Part shown: positions 61,716 through 64,000 of the stretch, piece by piece
Position numbering within the stretch: position 1 is the first letter of the stretch
How the letters are laid out: the number at the start of each line of letters is the position of its first letter
NCBI GenBank assembly: GCA_002150815.3
Contig: NDFF03000149.1
Location: 62,001 to 126,000, forward strand
Direction of reading: 5' to 3'
Source of the DNA: Grammothele lineata
Taxonomy: Eukaryota > Basidiomycota > Agaricomycetes > Polyporales > Polyporaceae
Length of the DNA stretch: 64,000 nucleotides
Position numbers and translations under genes: made by a program
Notes under the pieces: generated by a model
What the model was told of the DNA's origin: nothing
The model's database searches: none
What the model saw: the letters and a program-made list of their open reading frames with translations, nothing else

Positions 61716-62829
61716 GGCTGCTAAGGCGGGGAGCTGGAGTGTACGCTGGATGGAGCAGATGCTGTGGAAGGTTGTGGGGCAATGATGCTCGGCCTGAACA
61801 TCTTGGGGGGTATTTTATAAGTGTCGTGGGTGAGCTTTATCTCGGATCCTAAAGCTTCACGCCGTCGAGAGCCCCTCGGGACCAAAAGTATTCTGGTCGC
61901 TCTGAAGAGAAAAATAAGCGAGAGCCACAAGCCGTCAGTGGCCAAAGTGACGGTGCGTGGCTAATGTCTTACCATCGCGTCAAATTAAGTTCAAGGGAAT
62001 CAAAGCGTCCCGACTGATTCTGGTTCATTGGCCGCTTACCGTGGTGGCACAGCCAGTCTCCGAGACGGGTATAGATAAATCGACACAGGACAAAGCAACT
62101 CACGACGTGAAGGCTCAAGCAAAACGAATGAGTCGCTACTAGATGGCTGAAACATGCATCGGTTACTCTTCTAGGCCATAGAGACGTTGGTCTCATCGCC
62201 GTCTCAACTTGCAGGGGATCTGCATCACCGGTCGGTGATTCGGAAAGTGAACTTGAATAGAGCGCAAGCAGAAGTCGGGAGTACCAACCGGCCAGAGCCA
62301 ACTTGAAGTCGACAGTTGCTTGCCTGATTATACCGGGCGTTAGCACCGTGGATCTAGCGGTAAGCTTTGGCTGCGACGGCTCAAGCTCCCGTTCTCAATT
62401 TGAAACAAGACGATCATGAGCCGCTGACAAGTGGGAGAGCCTGGTTGAACGTCGATGAACGCCGACAGGCGTGCCGCCCGCGGTCGATGCGCCACGCCCG
62501 AGAGGCTTGTGAGAGCGTCTATCGAAGGAGAAGCCGTCAGTTCGAACCCCAGAGCTGCAATTACTTCGCACTTCAAACATTGTTGATATCAGCCTGTAGA
62601 TGCTCCTTCCTCCCGTTACTCGGCGAGCGATATCCAAACGTCCATGGGTAGCCTAAGGTCTTTGTGAGTGCAATGAACGTTTAGGTGTTCGCTACTTAGA
62701 ACTTACTTTCGTCTTGGTGGTACTACGCGAGCTGAGAGAACGAAATCTGCACGGCAGCCCGATACGTCGAGAGCCATGCGGTAGCCGCCTCAGTAACAGC
62801 ACGTCAGGAAATAACATGTCATCGCCAGG
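61716..62829. other. Spacer with no supported gene
   Basis: About 1.1 kb with short open frames on both strands, none resembling a known protein. Minus-strand frames near 62340-62640 are the longest and might be remnants of a gene, but I see no splice-consistent model. Confidence 0.4.
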
Positions 62830-63513
62830 ATGCCATCTCTATACCGGTCAGTAAGTACACAAGTTGAAGTAGCGCGAAGACACCAGTTCCTCGCCCCACT
62901 CTACGCAGCACTCCCGATCCCGAGCCACTGCAGACGCGTGGCCTTCCCGTTCGCCGCGCCTTTCTCCGCCCCGCTGAAGCTCTTCCCGCGTCCGCGTCCG
63001 TACAACCCGTCCGAGGGCGGCAGGCGTGCGGTGCCGATGGACGTCGACAGCCGCTTGATGACCCCGAGTCCAAGCTTGGGCAGACGCGCGCGACCGGTAG
63101 GCTTCGGTGGGAGCTCGTTGGTGTCCTCGGTTACCGGCGCTGGGTGTATGCGGAGGGAGGGCCGTTCGGGTGTGGTGCGATACGAGGTGTCGAAGAAGTC
63201 GCTGTGCTGGATGAGGACGAGGTCTTCCAGCTCACGGAGGAGCGCGGACGTGCCCCAGCCTCTGCGCCTACTGAGTTGTGGGCACGTGCCACTGTTCCAT
63301 GTATGCGTTCGCTTTTCCCTCAGCCTAGGAGTCTGTTCGCTGATCGCTGACGCGTCCACTCTCTTTGCAGAAACCATGCATCGACAGATGGCTCACGCGG
63401 AGATTGAAGCACGGCCGCTGGTGCCCGATGTGTCCCCAAGCTGTGATCCCTCCTCCGCCCGCGCGGACGGGCGCAGGCGAGCGAGGGTGGAGGTTCTGGA
63501 GGCGCATGTGAGT
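62830..63513 (+). pseudogene. Chimeric RING-gene relic
   Basis: From about 63235 the sequence copies the end of exon 4, the last intron and the last exon of paralogue 3. The zinc site is altered: six extra bases give CGHVPLFHV instead of CGHVFH, and the second pair reads CPMCPQ. Upstream, instead of membrane exons, there is unrelated DNA (62830-63230) whose minus strand reads like protein-coding sequence, for example LVLIQHSDFFDTSYRTTPER. The result is a fused relic. Its 3' flank (63514-63730) resembles that of paralogue 2, with GTGGGCGAATCTCATCACTT. Confidence 0.65.
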
Positions 63514-63727
63514 GACCTCGTATCTGGCTCGGTCTGTTTCATTCTCGCGTTCTGTCATCTGCTTTCATGGTCTGTATGCTGTTGTCGTCACTTAGCGTAT
63601 CTCTGTTCACCTCGATGCTTGTACTACTACATTTACCATAATGTCTTGAATAAAGTCTTCGGATTTCCGCATACGCCCGTGGGCGAATCTCATCACTTGA
63701 ATCCCTCGGTGGATCTTCGTTCCTGAA

Positions 63728-64000
63728 ATTGGGTTTTCTATTGTACGTGCCTGTTCGTTCACCATCCTTTCCAATGTGTACTGATTCTGGATTATATGTA
63801 ACTTAGTGAGTAGGACCGCACGCACGGGAAGCCTACCTAAAGCAGCCGTCTCTTTGTCAGTTTAGACTCGGACGGCTGGGGCTTACGCACAGAACCTCCT
63901 GCCTTACAGAACCTTCTTTGCTTTCGGTGTTATCGCGGTCGTCAGGCACCGCCGAGGAACTCGTTTCAGCAGGCCGTCTTTGGGTGAGTGGACCGTTATA
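63728..64000. other. Right-hand flank
   Basis: The first part continues similarity to the 3' flank of RING paralogue 2 (compare 54080-54250, including a shared TTTAGACTCGG-like segment). No gene is recognised up to the window end. Confidence 0.4.

Noticed and set aside
62440..62570. Possible tRNA because of a GTTCGAACC-like T-loop near 62538
   Set aside because: Neither strand offers a pairing T stem, an anticodon arm or an acceptor stem around it.

Overview
The window looks like nuclear DNA of a basidiomycete, most likely an agaricomycete and perhaps a polypore. It is GC-rich. Nearly every gene is cut by short introns of about 50-90 nt with GTRNGT donors. Several families are typical of mushroom-forming fungi: a DUF6535 membrane protein, a basidiomycete-type sesquiterpene synthase, F-box proteins and SNF2 helicases of a fungal-expanded type. 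There are no bacterial features (operons, Shine-Dalgarno sites, CRISPR), and I saw no convincing tRNA or rRNA. Gene models were built by hand from frame continuity across splice sites. Every exon sum quoted is a multiple of three; exact splice points remain predictions.

Positions 1-25,400 hold conserved housekeeping and regulatory genes: a DUF3429 mitochondrial membrane protein; a 1.29-kb inverted-repeat transposable element (2322-3611); the Hsp90 co-chaperone AHA1; a very large CCCH zinc finger / ankyrin / HSP100-type AAA+ protein; a single-pass SH3 protein; septin CDC10 (minus strand); an F-box-like protein; an F-box/WD40 protein; and a class I sesquiterpene synthase.

Positions 25,400-41,800 carry two tandem minus-strand SNF2-family ATPases that are intact paralogues, amidophosphoribosyltransferase (ADE4) with an initiator codon apparently split by an intron, and, divergently, the ATP synthase beta subunit (ATP2).

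Positions 41,800-49,000 carry the DUF6535 protein, an FBXO31-like F-box protein and PAM17, a subunit of the mitochondrial import motor.

From 49,000 to the end the DNA looks more plastic. Three tandem paralogues encode four-pass membrane RING-H2 proteins, probably E3 ubiquitin ligases. Two decayed copies and duplicated promoter and 3' sequence lie between and beyond them. Embedded in this region are a gene with an OTT_1508-like cytidine-deaminase domain and an unrecognised minus-strand gene. This lineage-specific block is the best place to look for a new system, but a shared function is only an inference from proximity. The ADE4/ATP2, CDC10/F-box and FBXO31-like/PAM17 pairs each share a divergent promoter.
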